NCBI GenBank assembly: GCA_963969595.1
Contig: OZ018409.1
Span: 13,468,520-13,532,519, forward strand
Origin: Neckera pumila
Lineage: Eukaryota; Streptophyta; Bryopsida; Hypnales; Neckeraceae
Length of the DNA stretch: 64,000 bases
Reading direction: 5' to 3'
Under the pieces are notes generated by a model. It did no database searches, was not told where the DNA came from, and saw nothing but the letters and a program-made list of their open reading frames with translations. Positions 32,361 through 43,494 of the stretch are shown one piece after another. A program made the position numbers and the translations under genes. Position 1 is the first letter of the stretch, and every line of letters begins with the position of its first letter.

Positions 32361-33137
32361 ATGGCGTCGCAGATTGCACAGAGTATCTTCACGCGGGCAC
32401 CTCTGAGCTTTGGATCGCGGAGCAGCGTGAGCTCTGGCCATGGGCGAGCTCCCGTTGCGTCGCTTTCCAGCCCGAAACTGCAGTCGCGTGGGGTGAAATG
32501 TGCAGCAATGGAGCTCGTCGCGCAGTCGCCGAGCACTCCAATTGTTGGGTCTTCGTCGTCGTCGTCGTTGATGGGAGCTTCCTTGTGGCAGACAGTGGCT
32601 TCTGCTGGATCTCCTGCTTCGGAGAAGCGTAGCCGCGGTGGTGCGTTGGGCACGAATTGCGCGGTGTACGTTGGAGGCTACGGGATTACCCCCGAGTCGG
32701 TGCGTTGGGTCGTGGCCGCGGCAGCCGCGGTGCTCTTGATGAAGCGCGACGCGGGCGCGAAGAAGCAGTTCTGGACGGGGATTTTGGCTTTGGAGGCGCC
32801 GCGCGACTTGCTGTACTGGGCCAAGAGCGAGTACGGACTGTGGGTGGCGAGCATTGTTCTGGCGCTCAAGCTCTTCTACAACGTCCCTACGGAGGTCGAC
32901 TACCCGTTGGCTGTGTATCTCTTTTTGGTGTGCTTGCCCGCGCAGGCCGTGTCTTTGCGTCATACTGCGGGAGCCAAGGTGTTGTCCCTGGCGCTGGCGC
33001 TCTTCGTGGCGTACCAGTACTTCTCTAACACGGTGCGATTCTCGGATGCGTTCAAGGGAGAGCATTTGCTGAACACGCTCCTGATTGTCGTCACGGCGCT
33101 TGCGTGCCTCTGGTTCTTCGCGTTGACGGTCTTGTGA
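32361..33137 (+). CDS. COR413IM: COR413-family chloroplast membrane protein
   Basis: Polytopic protein of the cold-regulated 413 family; the plastid members sit in the inner envelope and contribute to freezing tolerance (family knowledge). Intronless, 258 residues. The first ~100 residues are rich in Ser/Ala/Gly and basic residues, as expected for a transit peptide. Then come several hydrophobic segments: RWVVAAAAAVLLM (about 115), YGLWVASIVLALKLFY, YPLAVYLFLVCLPAQAV, KVLSLALALFVAYQYF and the C-terminal LLNTLLIVVTALACLWFFAL. ALEAPRDLLYWAKSEYGLW and FYNVPTEVDYPLAVYLFL are family signatures. The start is the first ATG after the in-frame leader and is followed by a transit-like sequence. The coding region is much richer in GC than its flanks. 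A long - strand frame across it is a shadow. An ABRE-like site lies upstream and degenerate copies of the tail lie downstream. Confidence 0.93.
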   Translation: MASQIAQSIFTRAPLSFGSRSSVSSGHGRAPVASLSSPKLQSRGVKCAAMELVAQSPSTPIVGSSSSSSLMGASLWQTVASAGSPASEKRSRGGALGTNCAVYVGGYGITPESVRWVVAAAAAVLLMKRDAGAKKQFWTGILALEAPRDLLYWAKSEYGLWVASIVLALKLFYNVPTEVDYPLAVYLFLVCLPAQAVSLRHTAGAKVLSLALALFVAYQYFSNTVRFSDAFKGEHLLNTLLIVVTALACLWFFALTVL

Positions 33138-33594
33138 GCCAACAACAACTAGTTTGCAAGTTTTAGTTGTTGCATGCATGGTGTTTCAATTTTGTGTACA
33201 TAAAAGACCCTCCCCTCTGTTGGCACCATCTTCTACCTCCGTTCAAAGTTGTATTTGTCGAAAATATCGTGGTGCCTCAGGGCAGCGATTACGAGGACCT
33301 TTTCTAGAAACTGAACATGTCCTCATTTGTTGCTTGTTTTTTTATGGCAAGATATTATATATTTGTACAATAGCTTCGATCTCAGTTATGGGAACCCCAT
33401 TCTGATTGTTTTCATGCATGGTGTATCAATTTTTTGTACGTAGAAGACAGACCCCTCTGTCGGTACCATCTTCCTCCGTCTGTAAAGTTGCATTTTGGGA
33501 ACTGTACAATACCCTCAATGTGGTTCTCACTTGCTTGCTTTTGATGGTGAACTATATATTTATATCAGTTTCGATCTCAGTTATGGGAACCCCA
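33138..33594. repeat. Tandem duplication of the COR413 3' UTR
   Basis: A block running TGCATGGTGTTTCAATTTT, CCCCTCTGTTGGCACCATCTT, CGATCTCAGTTATGGGAACC to CCATTCTGATTG (about 33170-33400) is repeated at about 33413-33600, and its first part again at about 33683-33770. Both full copies end GGGAACCCCATTCTGATTG. The second copy lacks the coding tail; the third regains it (next entry). Confidence 0.8.
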
Positions 33595-33596
33595 TT

Positions 33597-33653
33597 CTGA
33601 TTGTGGTCACGGCTCGCGCTTGCGTCTGGGTCTTCGCTTTGACGGTCTTATGA
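33597..33653 (+). pseudogene. Degenerate copy of the COR413 C-terminal codons
   Basis: Reads LIVVTARACVWVFALTVL followed by a stop, against LIVVTALACLWFFALTVL in the real gene (33081-33137). It is followed by a copy of the gene's 3' UTR start. No other coding part of COR413 precedes it, so this is a tandem copy of the gene end only. Confidence 0.85.
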
Positions 33654-36297
33654 TCTAATTTATTTGGCAAGCTTAATTTGTTGCATGGTGTTTCAAATTT
33701 GCGTTACATATGACCAGCTGACATCGGGAAGAACAGACCCTTGCTGGTCATAAGTTGCATTCCGTAAAAGTGCCGAGAATGTCGTGGTGCTCCAGGGCGG
33801 AGATCTGTACTGAATCCATCCGCAATTTGCTTCAGTTTTTTGCTTTTTTTTTATTGCGACGGTTAGTAACATAGTTTCTGGTTCTTCCAAATTTCACACT
33901 CTTGTGCATTTCATACCACCCACCCAAACTTTGTGAAACCACATGATTTTCGTTACGTGATGACCGAACGTTGGGAAATCATCTGTTAACTTATGACTGA
34001 TGGTTCTAGCAGTGCTTGCATTGTTAGATTTTCTGTTCTGTTTTGGTTCTTAATGACGTTGCCGCTTTGATGTGTTTCTCTCTTATATCAATTGCAAATA
34101 GTGTCACGAGTTCGTCAGTCATGTTTTCATTTGCACATTTTTTCATTCGTGCTTGCTAATCCCTAATGACATCCAAGCATCTTATTAACCCTAGAAGGAT
34201 GGGCTGCAGACTGGGGAAATCATTCTTTTTAGCATCATGTGAATCATCTATTTAACCCTTGAAGGACGGACCGGTAGCCATGGAAATCATGTATTGTGAT
34301 TCCGTGTGACATCATCTACTTTGAAAAAACCTAATACATTCATTGGAAGTCAAAGAACTGTTGAAGATCTTTCCTTCTTACTCCTAATACCGAGGATGAA
34401 AAGTTGCACTTCTGTCTTGTAGGGAAAGATTCTTTGTCATTCAAAGGACGCAAAACGTCCTCGGCGGCGTTCAAGGGTTAAAGAAAATTGAAAGCACTTA
34501 TTGGAAGTCAAACCTTTGTGAAAGACTTCTATCATAGGTCAAACCACTATAGGAGACTTTTCCTTTTTGCACAAAATTTGAAGGATGAGCATATGTACTT
34601 TTGTCTTATATAAGAATTATTTGTCATCCATATGACCACTCTTGTTTTCTGTGTCCTTATAGGGGTAATGTCAACCTTAAAGGTATATTTGCACTTAGTG
34701 TGAAAAGAGTATTGTTATAGAGTGTCTTAGGAATGAATATAGACCTCTATTTGGACAGGATTCACATTTAAACATCACCCTCTACACCAAGTGCGTACAT
34801 ACCTTATTTCTATAGGAACCGACTTATATTGGAGAAGGTCACCATTCCTTTGCAACTTGATGAAAACTTTTTGGTGGCAAAGATTTAAGTTAGTGAAGTT
34901 CAACCATAGTGGACCCTTCATACTCTAGACCATTTACATTGTCTTTTAGCCATAATAATATATATGGTTTAATCACCATATTATTCACAACATCATCGAT
35001 AACAAGACCAAATTCTTATTTTTAGGTCAATATCGTGGTACAAGTTAAACATGCATCATTGCAAGTTGCAATGTATGAATGAAATTTTATTGTGGCGTGG
35101 AGTTGTTCTTACAATATAATGATATGCATTTTACACAATGTTTGTGTGGGTGAAATGATGATAATGAATTGTGTTTAGGGTGAATTTTGCGACCACTTGG
35201 AGATTCATCTTAGGAGGAGAGTTGTGTGCCTTTTATTGATTTCGCTAATTATCTATGCAATTGCATTTACATATTTATTATCAATGCTTTTTTATGTATT
35301 ATTTACTACATGACATGATGAGAAAATAAATTGGGAAATGCATTCATGAATGGAACTTTTGTTTATGAAAGTGAAAGGTGACTTTACTAAATAAAATGGT
35401 ACTTTGTTTACAAATGCAATGTTGAAAATAAATTTAGAAATACATTCATCAAAATTAAAAATTTGTTTATAGAAGTGAAGGGTGACTTTAGTAGTAATTA
35501 AAATAATGTACAAATGCAATTTTGAAGAATAGCATTGTAAACAACGAGTGCTCCATTTTTTTCTACTCTACTAGTGACGCATGAGTAAAGGTTTTGGGGC
35601 CATTTTTTTTATTGGGACATTTTGGCGATGAGAATTTTCCATGGATATTGGAATCTACAAAGCATTATATTTTCATTGGAAATCAATTTTTCATTGATAT
35701 CCTTTGGTTATTCATTTGTAATTCTATTTATGACTTAGAAATTTTCTAAAATATTGACCAACTATTTGGAAACAAAGTTTACACCCATTGAATGCTGATT
35801 CTAATTTTAAAATGGTACAATAAAAAAATATTCAACATAAAATTCTACATTGTAAGATAAACCTATGGAAAGACATTCAATTTTTTTGAATATATATTGC
35901 ATTTAAATGAATTGATTCACTTCTTATTTAGAAATTTACAATAGTTTCAAAATTTTCCCTTCCAAAATGTGAAATTTTTGCAACTAATAGAAGACATGTA
36001 ATCAAACCTCTATAAATGAAGTCTTGGACTTCGGAGGTATATGTAAACCAATAATGGATGCTAAATTCTCTACTTGTCAATATGGAAACTCCAAAGATCT
36101 AGACCCTATGAATACGAAGTGATTCCTTTTAACTCTCATATTTTTCAAATCCAAATTCCAATCCAAATTTTTGTAGTCTTGATTTTAGAAATGAATTGAG
36201 GCTCAAAAGATTTATTGGTTCCCTCAAAAAACTTTCAATTTCCTCAATTGAAAAGACATTGTATTCTCTACAGATTGGAACCATGTGGTTGTGTTAA
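33654..36297. other. Intergenic DNA with one small TTAA element
   Basis: No gene seen. Apart from the element at 34252-34481 and a TTAACCCTAGAAGGATGG motif near 34185 it is AT-rich with short frames. Two blocks around 35330-35470 resemble each other (AAATACATTCAT, GAAGTGAAGGGTGACTTTA), so a local ~120-bp duplication is likely. Confidence 0.5.
34252..34481. mobile_element. Small TTAA-flanked inverted-repeat element
   Basis: Begins TTAACCCTTGAAGGACGG and ends with the inverse GGCGTTCAAGGGTTAA; 230 bp including both TTAA sites. The 12-base perfect terminal inverse (TTAACCCTTGAA) and the TTAA flanks are what one expects of a TTAA-inserting element. No coding sequence. Confidence 0.6.
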
Positions 36298-38452
36298 CCC
36301 TCCGGAGGGCCGCTCCACAGTGACCAAACCAGTCTATTAATTGCCTGAGAATTTGTATGGGCATATAGCCGCAGTGCATTGTCGAGTGTGAATTTTGCAA
36401 AAGACGTAAGGACTCCAGTAATGAAGGTGTAATAGAAGTCTGTTTAATATTCAACCGCTTGAGCATACATGGTGATTAATTGGGAATTTAATCAAGTTGA
36501 ATGAAATTAAGTAAAATGAAGTGGATTTCCAAGCTAGTTGCTAAGGAATTAGAGAACTCTTACATTTCCAACTAGCTTCTAAAGCCACTTAGTTTAAGGT
36601 TTTTGAAGATGAGAAGAGAAGCTCCTATGTACATATAGGGTGGTAGGAGGTAGAATAATCCATGTGGGATATGTAATTTAGAATTTGTAGTTTCTCAACC
36701 GCTCATAGTTAAATTTAAAGTAGGAATTGTGTTAAATCTATAATTTTAGACCTCATTTAGGCATAGTCGAATGAATTTTTTCAAAAAACTTTGAACTAAA
36801 CAAAATTGGATGATCAAGCTAGTTTTCATCTCCAAAAATCCGTTTGAGGTTTAGAGCCTTCAATAAAAAATTCTGGATAAATTAGGAGAAGGTATTTAAA
36901 AATATCAAAGAAAATCTCTCTTTCAACCCCTTTTAGAATTTTGTTTATAACTTTTTACTAGATGCTTGAAACCTGAAATGGATTTTTGGAAATGAAAATT
37001 AGCTTGATTCTCCAACTTTTTAAGTTCAAAGTTTTTGGAAAAATTCATTCTTCTATGCTTAAATGAGGTCTAAAATTCTAGTTTTAACACAATTCTTGTT
37101 TTTGACAATGAGTAATCTCTCTTCTAAATAACCCATACCCTTTGAACATTCACCATGGACAATTGATTTTCCTATAAAAATAACCTCTTCATCCTTCCTT
37201 CTCACCAATTGTCAATGAATTAAGTCTATTATGATGCCACTAAAAAAATCCTTGATGGTAGATGTCTTTGGATTATTTTTGACATTTGCTTTTTTATTCA
37301 TAACTTGATTAGAAAACAAGGTATGCAATAATCAAAGTCAGGTGCATTACAACACTTGAACCTTGATTATTTAACTACTGGTACTGGGATTTTGAACCAC
37401 TAATAGTCATCGGACATTGTGACTTCAGGTGATCGACTATCGGAGAAAAACAAATCATTAACCCCTAAAAGTCCATTGTCCCTTTAGGGGACAAATGCGT
37501 TTTCGGGCAGGTACCTACGGGCTGAAAGTTTCTCCTAATTTCTTGAAACTTTTTTCAGAGGTAGAAAAGCTGATTAGCTTCGTGGAAATATAATTTTTTT
37601 CACAATTGGTGCCTGGGAACAAAAGTTATGACCAAATAATCTCAAAACAGGGGACGGCGGGCACCCTGGGCAGCAAAAAATAAATGGAGAAAAACTTGAA
37701 TTTTTTTTTAATTATTTTTTTCTCATAGATTATATCTTTGTCTATCTGGAAAGCTTTGATTCATTTCATTTGGATTTGTTATGTGAAACTTATGGACATT
37801 CTTGTTTTGGGGGCAGTTAGAGCATCTTTTTGAAAAAATAACTTACAAGATTCATTTCTGAATGCAATTTATCAAAATTTTCATTTTTTTTTTTATTCAT
37901 GGTTTAATTTACTAGCTACAACAATCTCACCATTGGGATTAGTGCATTTTAATTTCATCTAAAATATATGAATATTTTCGATTTTCCTTCTATCTTGTAC
38001 CTATTTCTATTTAACAATTTTTTTAATAATGGAAATTACGTTTTTTTTATTTTTTATTTTGCTAGATTCTCAACTCAATTCTCTTATATAAACATTTAAA
38101 GCTTAAAACTCTGTATAGCAAAAAATTTAAGTTAAAAATGATCAAAGTCAAAAAATCTAGTCCCACAATGTGTTGAAAAATTTGTTTTTTCCACTTCAAA
38201 TGTAGATATCTTGCAATCTTTGCGGTCAAAAATTCTGAAATTTTTTCCACACATTCTCATACTAGTTGGGTATAAGATTCTACAATTAGATGTGCAAAAG
38301 AAATATTTTTAATCTTTTTTCACTCTTTGCTAAAAAAATGGCAGTTTTGGAGTTTTTTTGGCAGAAAAAAGGCCTTGGGCCTTTAGAGGTTAAGCAAAGT
38401 TAAATGTAATCGTGGGGTGCTTTTTGCTGCTCTGGAGCGGCCCTCTAGAGGG
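36298..38452. mobile_element. Candidate TIR element with palindromic ends, hosting a TTAA repeat
   Basis: Left end CCCTCCGGAGGGCCGCTCCA (36298) is matched in inverse at 38431-38452 (GGAGCGGCCCTCTAGAGGG). Each end contains its own 12-bp palindrome (CCCTCCGGAGGG, CCCTCTAGAGGG). No target duplication is evident and no transposase is seen. Copy A of the TTAA-bounded repeats lies inside, near the right end. The pairing could also be two separate GC-rich repeat relics. Confidence 0.45.
37458..38393 (+). mobile_element. TTAA-bounded repeat, copy A
   Basis: 936 bp from TTAACCCCTAAAAGTCC to GGGCCTTTAGAGGTTAA. The ends are imperfect inverses of each other, and TTAA stands at both borders. The interior aligns with copy B throughout (GGGCAGGTA, CTACGGGCT, GGAAACAAAAGTTATG-type, CTCACCATTGGGATTAGTGC, TTCCACACATTCTCATACTA). 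Non-coding. Confidence 0.75.
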
Positions 38453-38753
38453 ATGAGAAATTCTCTAATGGTAAAGTGAGCCTTTTCAACTCTCATATTC
38501 TTTTAAAAATTCTAAATTCTCCATGACCTTGGATCCTTCGAAAAACTATGCAATTCCCTCAATTGCAAAGACATTGACCATTTTCAATTGTGACTTCAAA
38601 CAACCCATGTTGCAAAGTGGATCCTATTTTTGTTAATGCATTCAACAAAGGTCACTCCAAAAATTTGCTTAATCATTCCAACCTAAAGGTCATTACTAGA
38701 ATTTTATGACAATTTCTATAGAAACATACTATAAAAATTTTAGCTAAAAATCA

Positions 38754-39647
38754 TTAACCCTTAAAGGGCCATTGTCCCTTTGGGAGACAAATGGGATTTT
38801 GGGCAGGTATCTACGGGCTAAATTTTTGTCGTGCTTTTTTGAAACCTTTTTTGAAGATAGAAAAACTAATAAACTTCATCGTAATATAATTTCTTTTCAA
38901 TTGGTGCTTGGAAACAAAAGTTATGCCCAAATAAGCTCAAAACAAGAGAGAGGGGGCAACAAAAAAATTTGCAAAACATTTAATTTAAAAAAAAAAAATT
39001 CATTATAGATTGTATTTTTGTCTATTTGGAAATCTTTGATTCATTTCATTTGGATATTTTATGAGAAATATATGGACAATCTTGTTTTTTGGGCAATTAG
39101 AGCATCTTTTTGAAAAAGATAACTTATAGGATTCATTTTAGAATGCAATTTTTGCAATTTTTCAAAAAAAAAAGTTCTACATGGTTAAGTTTTCTTGCTA
39201 GGACAATCTCACCATTGGGATTAGTGCATTTTAATTCCATCTTGTATCTACTTCTATTTAACAATTTTTTTAAGAATGAAAATTAAGTTTTTTTGAATTT
39301 CTTTTTTTCCCTTGGACTCTCAACTCAATTCTCCACTATAAAGATTTAAAGCTCAAATCTCTGTAGTGCCAAAACTTAATTCAAAGTCAAAAAATGTTCA
39401 AAGTCAAAACCCCTAATCCTACAATGTGCTAAAAAACTTGTTTTTTTCACTTCAAACGCAGATATCTTGCAATCTATGCAGTCAAAAATTCTGAAATTTT
39501 TTCCACACATTCTCATACTAGTTAGGTATAAGGTCCTACGGTTAGATGTGCAAAAGACACAATTTCAAATTTTTTACTCTTTGCTCTACAAATGGCAGTT
39601 TTGAGTGTTTTTTGGCAGAAAAAAGGCCTTGGTCCTTTAGGGGTTAA
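38754..39647 (+). mobile_element. TTAA-bounded repeat, copy B
   Basis: 894 bp from TTAACCCTTAAAGGGCC to GGTCCTTTAGGGGTTAA, same orientation as copy A and 360 bp after it. Both are preceded by AAATCA or AAATCA-like bases. Non-coding. Confidence 0.75.
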
Positions 39648-39792
39648 AAGAATGTAATCTTAATATGAGATAAGATGCCACGCATGACTTGATTATCAAT
39701 CTGTACACAACTGTGTCCAGACTATACTTGCAATCATGAATTCAATAAATTTAGACCCCACCCACCCATGGCGTTGAGACCCGGAGCATTGT

Positions 39793-40198
39793 TGGCCTGG
39801 ACATCAAGCCATTCAACAAGGCCCCGCGTTCTTTGCACAAAAGAGAGCCCCATTCAATGCCAGGGTTGTGCCGAGTTTCAGATGCGGACTTCTTTGCGTT
39901 CACTCCACCATTCAAGTTTGATGTCATCTTTGACTAACTTACACTTTTTTTTCTGTACTGTACTGTACTTTGGAGCCCAGTGGAGCCACAGCAATGGGCA
40001 GCCAAGATGGCGGATGTACTCGCATTGGATGGGGCGCCCAGTACTTCATCATGTTCCTGCTGGAGGATCATGAAGGTGGACCACCCCTACTCATTCTCTT
40101 TGCAGGCACGTGATCTCCGTGTCGAAGGTTTTGAGCCCACTAGGGTTCCACATGACTTGTTGTGATGTCAGCGTTCCTAGTCTGGCAGCATAACAAGG
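39793..40198 (+). pseudogene. Decayed TPMT/HOL-type methyltransferase
   Basis: Pieces of a thiopurine-methyltransferase-family protein (plant HOL methyl-halide/thiol methyltransferases) appear in order but in different frames: IVGLDI, then AIQQG, DADFFAFTPPFKFDVIFD, a FFFC piece, QQWAAKMADVLALDG, EDHEGGPP, GFEPTRVPHDLL and finally VWQHNK. In intact members these are the SAM-binding GLDIS strand, the DFF..FDLIFDYTFF motif, the WA.KM..LL segment, DHxGGPPY and the EKLxxW end. Several frameshifts, a stop after FDVIFD and loss of the N-terminal half show it is broken. The GC content of a gene is still retained. Confidence 0.75.
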
Positions 40199-41024
40199 TA
40201 AGGAAAAACATACTCAGCGGCAGAGAGTCATTTCCAAATGCTTGAAGTGTAGGGGAAAGGGCTTAGCTTACATTATATTCAATTTTTAAGTTACATTCTG
40301 TCACTTCTGTATGTGAAGGCTGTCATTTTTATATATGAAGTTGTGGTTTGTAAGCATTACTCCAAATACAGCGGCACAATTTCACCAGAGTTGTGAGATT
40401 ATGTGTAAAAAATGTTTAAGATCTTCTATTTTATTGTACGCATGAGCAGGAAAAGATTGTATTCAACACTTTGCTAAATACTGATTTGAATAATATTCCA
40501 ATCAATATTTGTGTTGAACTTGGAATGTAATGTGAGGGCTATGGAGGAACCTGCTTTGTTTCAACAACATCTCGTAACTTCGTCTCCACCCTCCATAGTT
40601 TTCAAAACCATTCTTCTAGAAAATGTTGGAATTGACATAGGGAAGGCAGTTCACCTTGGAGAGAGTTGGAGCAGCTTGCTTGTGTATTGACAGCGAGCAC
40701 TTGACCAATTCAATTCCTTCCTGGCGGCTGTAGCAGGGTAGTAAGCAGAGTGCCACCGAGTTTGGGATCAATTTATTCTTTATTTTCGGTAGCAAGGTAA
40801 CCCAAGGGGAATTCCAGTGCAACCCCACTTGGCGAGTATATCCTTACAATGAATATTGACAAAAACAATCTGAGTGAGGATTCTCAACTCAAAGAAAATA
40901 GTAACCATCTGAAGAACCTTTTAAAAAAACAAGGATCCTCATACAGGACAGGCCGGGCTTCGCATATGTACTCTACAAAAGCTTCATGATTATACAGTTG
41001 CACAGGACACGTACGCCACATGAT
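40199..41024. other. Intergenic DNA and MSRA 3' side
   Basis: No gene seen. The last few hundred bases probably include the 3' UTR of the - strand MSRA gene. Confidence 0.5.
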
Positions 41025-43494
41025 TCAGCCGTAGCACCGGATGTTGTCTTTGCAGCCCTTTTCGGCTGACTGCTTAAACCCCATCCGGCCACCCTTGGCT
41101 AAATACTGTTGATGATAAGACTCTGCTCGGTAAAATTTCTTCGCAGGAACAACCTCCGAGACAATCTTCCGGTTCATCGACTTCTGCTGTTTCTCAAGCG
41201 ATTCCATGGCTACTCTCTCTTGCTCAGGGGAATAGAAGTAGATTCCTGATCGGTACTGCGTTCCTACGTCACCACCCTGCCACACCACACATCCTCAGCA
41301 TCTCCACCAACTGTAATTTTTCTCTAACTGAGGCAAGAGCACTTCCATGCAAAAAGTAATGCAAAACCGTTCACGTGTACTGAGTGATTAGACTTCTTTC
41401 CCAAAACAACTTTTTCCTGGTTTGAAAATGACTCATTCAATTGGTAATATGCGAAGTTATCAAAGCTTGATTACGTCTTCAGTAGGGAAAAAGCAAGGGA
41501 GTTTTGGATTGGTGGTTGCAACGATCTTGATTATCTCTACAATACGTACCCCTTGGGCATGTCACGACATCTATGAGTTGATTGGGATTTCAACTCATCG
41601 CCGACTTTTCTTTTTACGGTTCTAGAATACTCATGGGATTCCCAAGAAAAAGGTTTCAAATTTCCCACAAGAATCTCGGCTCCGAATTGGACACCCTTTT
41701 CATAACCAAATAATAACTCTACCAGTGGACAATTATTCTGCTACTAGAGTTTGACAAATACTAATATCAAAACATACTTCAGATGGGGCAATTTCTGTAT
41801 ATCACCAGAAACTGTGAATCACATTGCTTGTGTTGGTCAAAATAGAAATGAAAATTGGACAAGAGAGAGTTTCCATACGACCAGCTCAAAGCTCCCACAA
41901 AACTATAAAAAACAAATATGAACATCTTGGTGTAAACACACCATCAGAGAGCACAATCCATTTACCTGGCGATTTAGAGTAGTAGGATCATGGCGGTCCC
42001 AAAATACATTAAGCAGACTCTCGTAGCTGACTTCTGCCGGATTGTAATGAACCCTAACAACTTCATTATGCCCTGAAATTTCAAACCAGAACAACTTTGA
42101 GGCGTAAGTAAACACTTCAGGAAAAGAGGAAAAGGTCAAGACTAAGCTGCTTTCAGAATGGCAATAAGCAATCAATTCCCTCCACAAATTGCAATAAGAA
42201 TAGTTTTAGGAAACAACCATTAGAATAGTTTCAGTGTTGTAATATGTTCAGAATTATACTTGCCATACAAAACGATCTCTTACAGATTGATTGATTCTCA
42301 GACACTACCGGTAGTTGATACTGCCTGCCTCAAACCCTCGAATTTACAAACGTATCAGACTTCATTGAATGTGGTGCAACCCACAGTGAATGCTTTTTAA
42401 CAATGAATGTGTAGATCACAATTTGGGAGTGGACACTAAAACCGTCGATTCTAAACTTGTTGTCCATCTCTCCCACATGAGTAATGACACCATAGAAGAG
42501 TTCAATATCAAGCTATGCACCTTTTGTCGTGTTCGTCATGTCTTAGGTGATTAAGGTAACCCGATTTCTCGTCGATCACTCTTCAATTCCACAAGTACTA
42601 TTCAGATTCTGCACACTTTCTTCACTGTTGAATGTTGTGGTTAATTCCATAGTCAATTTCAACCACATTCTCTGTCACCGCATTATTGCAATTCTCTTCG
42701 CTTCAGTAATTCAGTATCTACAGCGGGTTTCAGACTTTGACCCAGAATTCGGTAAAAAAGATGAAATCAAGAGAAAAAATTACAGAAGAGAGGGACACTG
42801 TGTATGCTCCAAGAATTCTCCTAAAAGGCAACCCAAAAGCTGATTTTGAATTCACCAAGGTAGTGTAGTACTAGTGTTGCCGGTTGCCTTGAGGAAGTCA
42901 GTATCTACAGCGGGTTTCAGACCTTGAGCCCAGAATTCGGAAGGAAGGATGAAACCAAGAAACAAATTACATAACAAATGGATGCAGTGTATGCTCAAAT
43001 GCAACTGCAAAAACGCAACCCATAATCTGATTTCGAATTCACCAGGGCAATGCAATACCAGTATTCCCAGAGCAGACAGCTTCGTAACCGGGGGTATGCA
43101 ATTGCCCCTGAGTGTACCCCACTTCCGTCTTCATCACACCCGGCACGCGTTGGTACGCAAGCTCCACGCCCCAGAAACACCCAGCCCCAAAGCAAGCGAA
43201 CTGACACCCACTCGCAGGCGTATCATCGTCTGGACCCTGCGCAATGGCGACCTCCGCGGGGTCGTAGGTGGGTGGGGCGCCACGGGAGCCCATTCCCAGC
43301 ATGCTCAAAAACCCATCCACGGCTCGCACCTGCGAGCACTGCCCCTGCTTGGCCACCACCTTTCTCACTCGAACTTTCAACCTAAACCCCGATGGAGGAA
43401 GGAAGCTGGAGCCCAATTGATGAGAAGCAGATGCGGCAGCGGCTTGTGCGCACACTACTGGGGCAACGGCAGTGAAGGAGGTTGCTTGCGCCAT
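41025..43494 (-). CDS. MSRA: Peptide methionine sulfoxide reductase A, plastid-type
   Basis: Reduces methionine-S-sulfoxide in oxidised proteins, using thioredoxin. Three exons on the - strand: 43494-43059, 42072-41966 and 41276-41025; 264 residues. Residues 1 to about 60 are Ala/Ser/Val-rich with basic residues and few acids, a likely chloroplast transit peptide. The catalytic motif GCFW is at 105-108 (Cys106), followed by [66 protein letters not shown] and the C-terminal [10 protein letters not shown] with the resolving cysteines. The ATG at 43494 is the first in the open frame and gives a transit-like start. Upstream starts are non-ATG. Intron 1 contains a 187-bp tandem duplication that includes a copy of the exon 1 splice donor. 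Confidence 0.95.
42712..43075. repeat. 187-bp tandem duplication across the MSRA exon 1/intron 1 border
   Basis: Two copies starting CAGTATCTACAGCGGGTTTC at 42712 and 42899. They share CCAGAATTCGG, ATGCAGTGTATGCTC-type and GAATTCACCA blocks. The right copy runs into exon 1 (ends about 43075), so the left copy carries a decayed version of the donor region. Confidence 0.8.

Noticed and set aside
32121..33179. 352-codon - strand frame across the COR413 gene
   Set aside because: It is Arg/Gln-rich antisense of a GC-rich gene with no recognisable domain. The + strand product is a clear COR413 protein.
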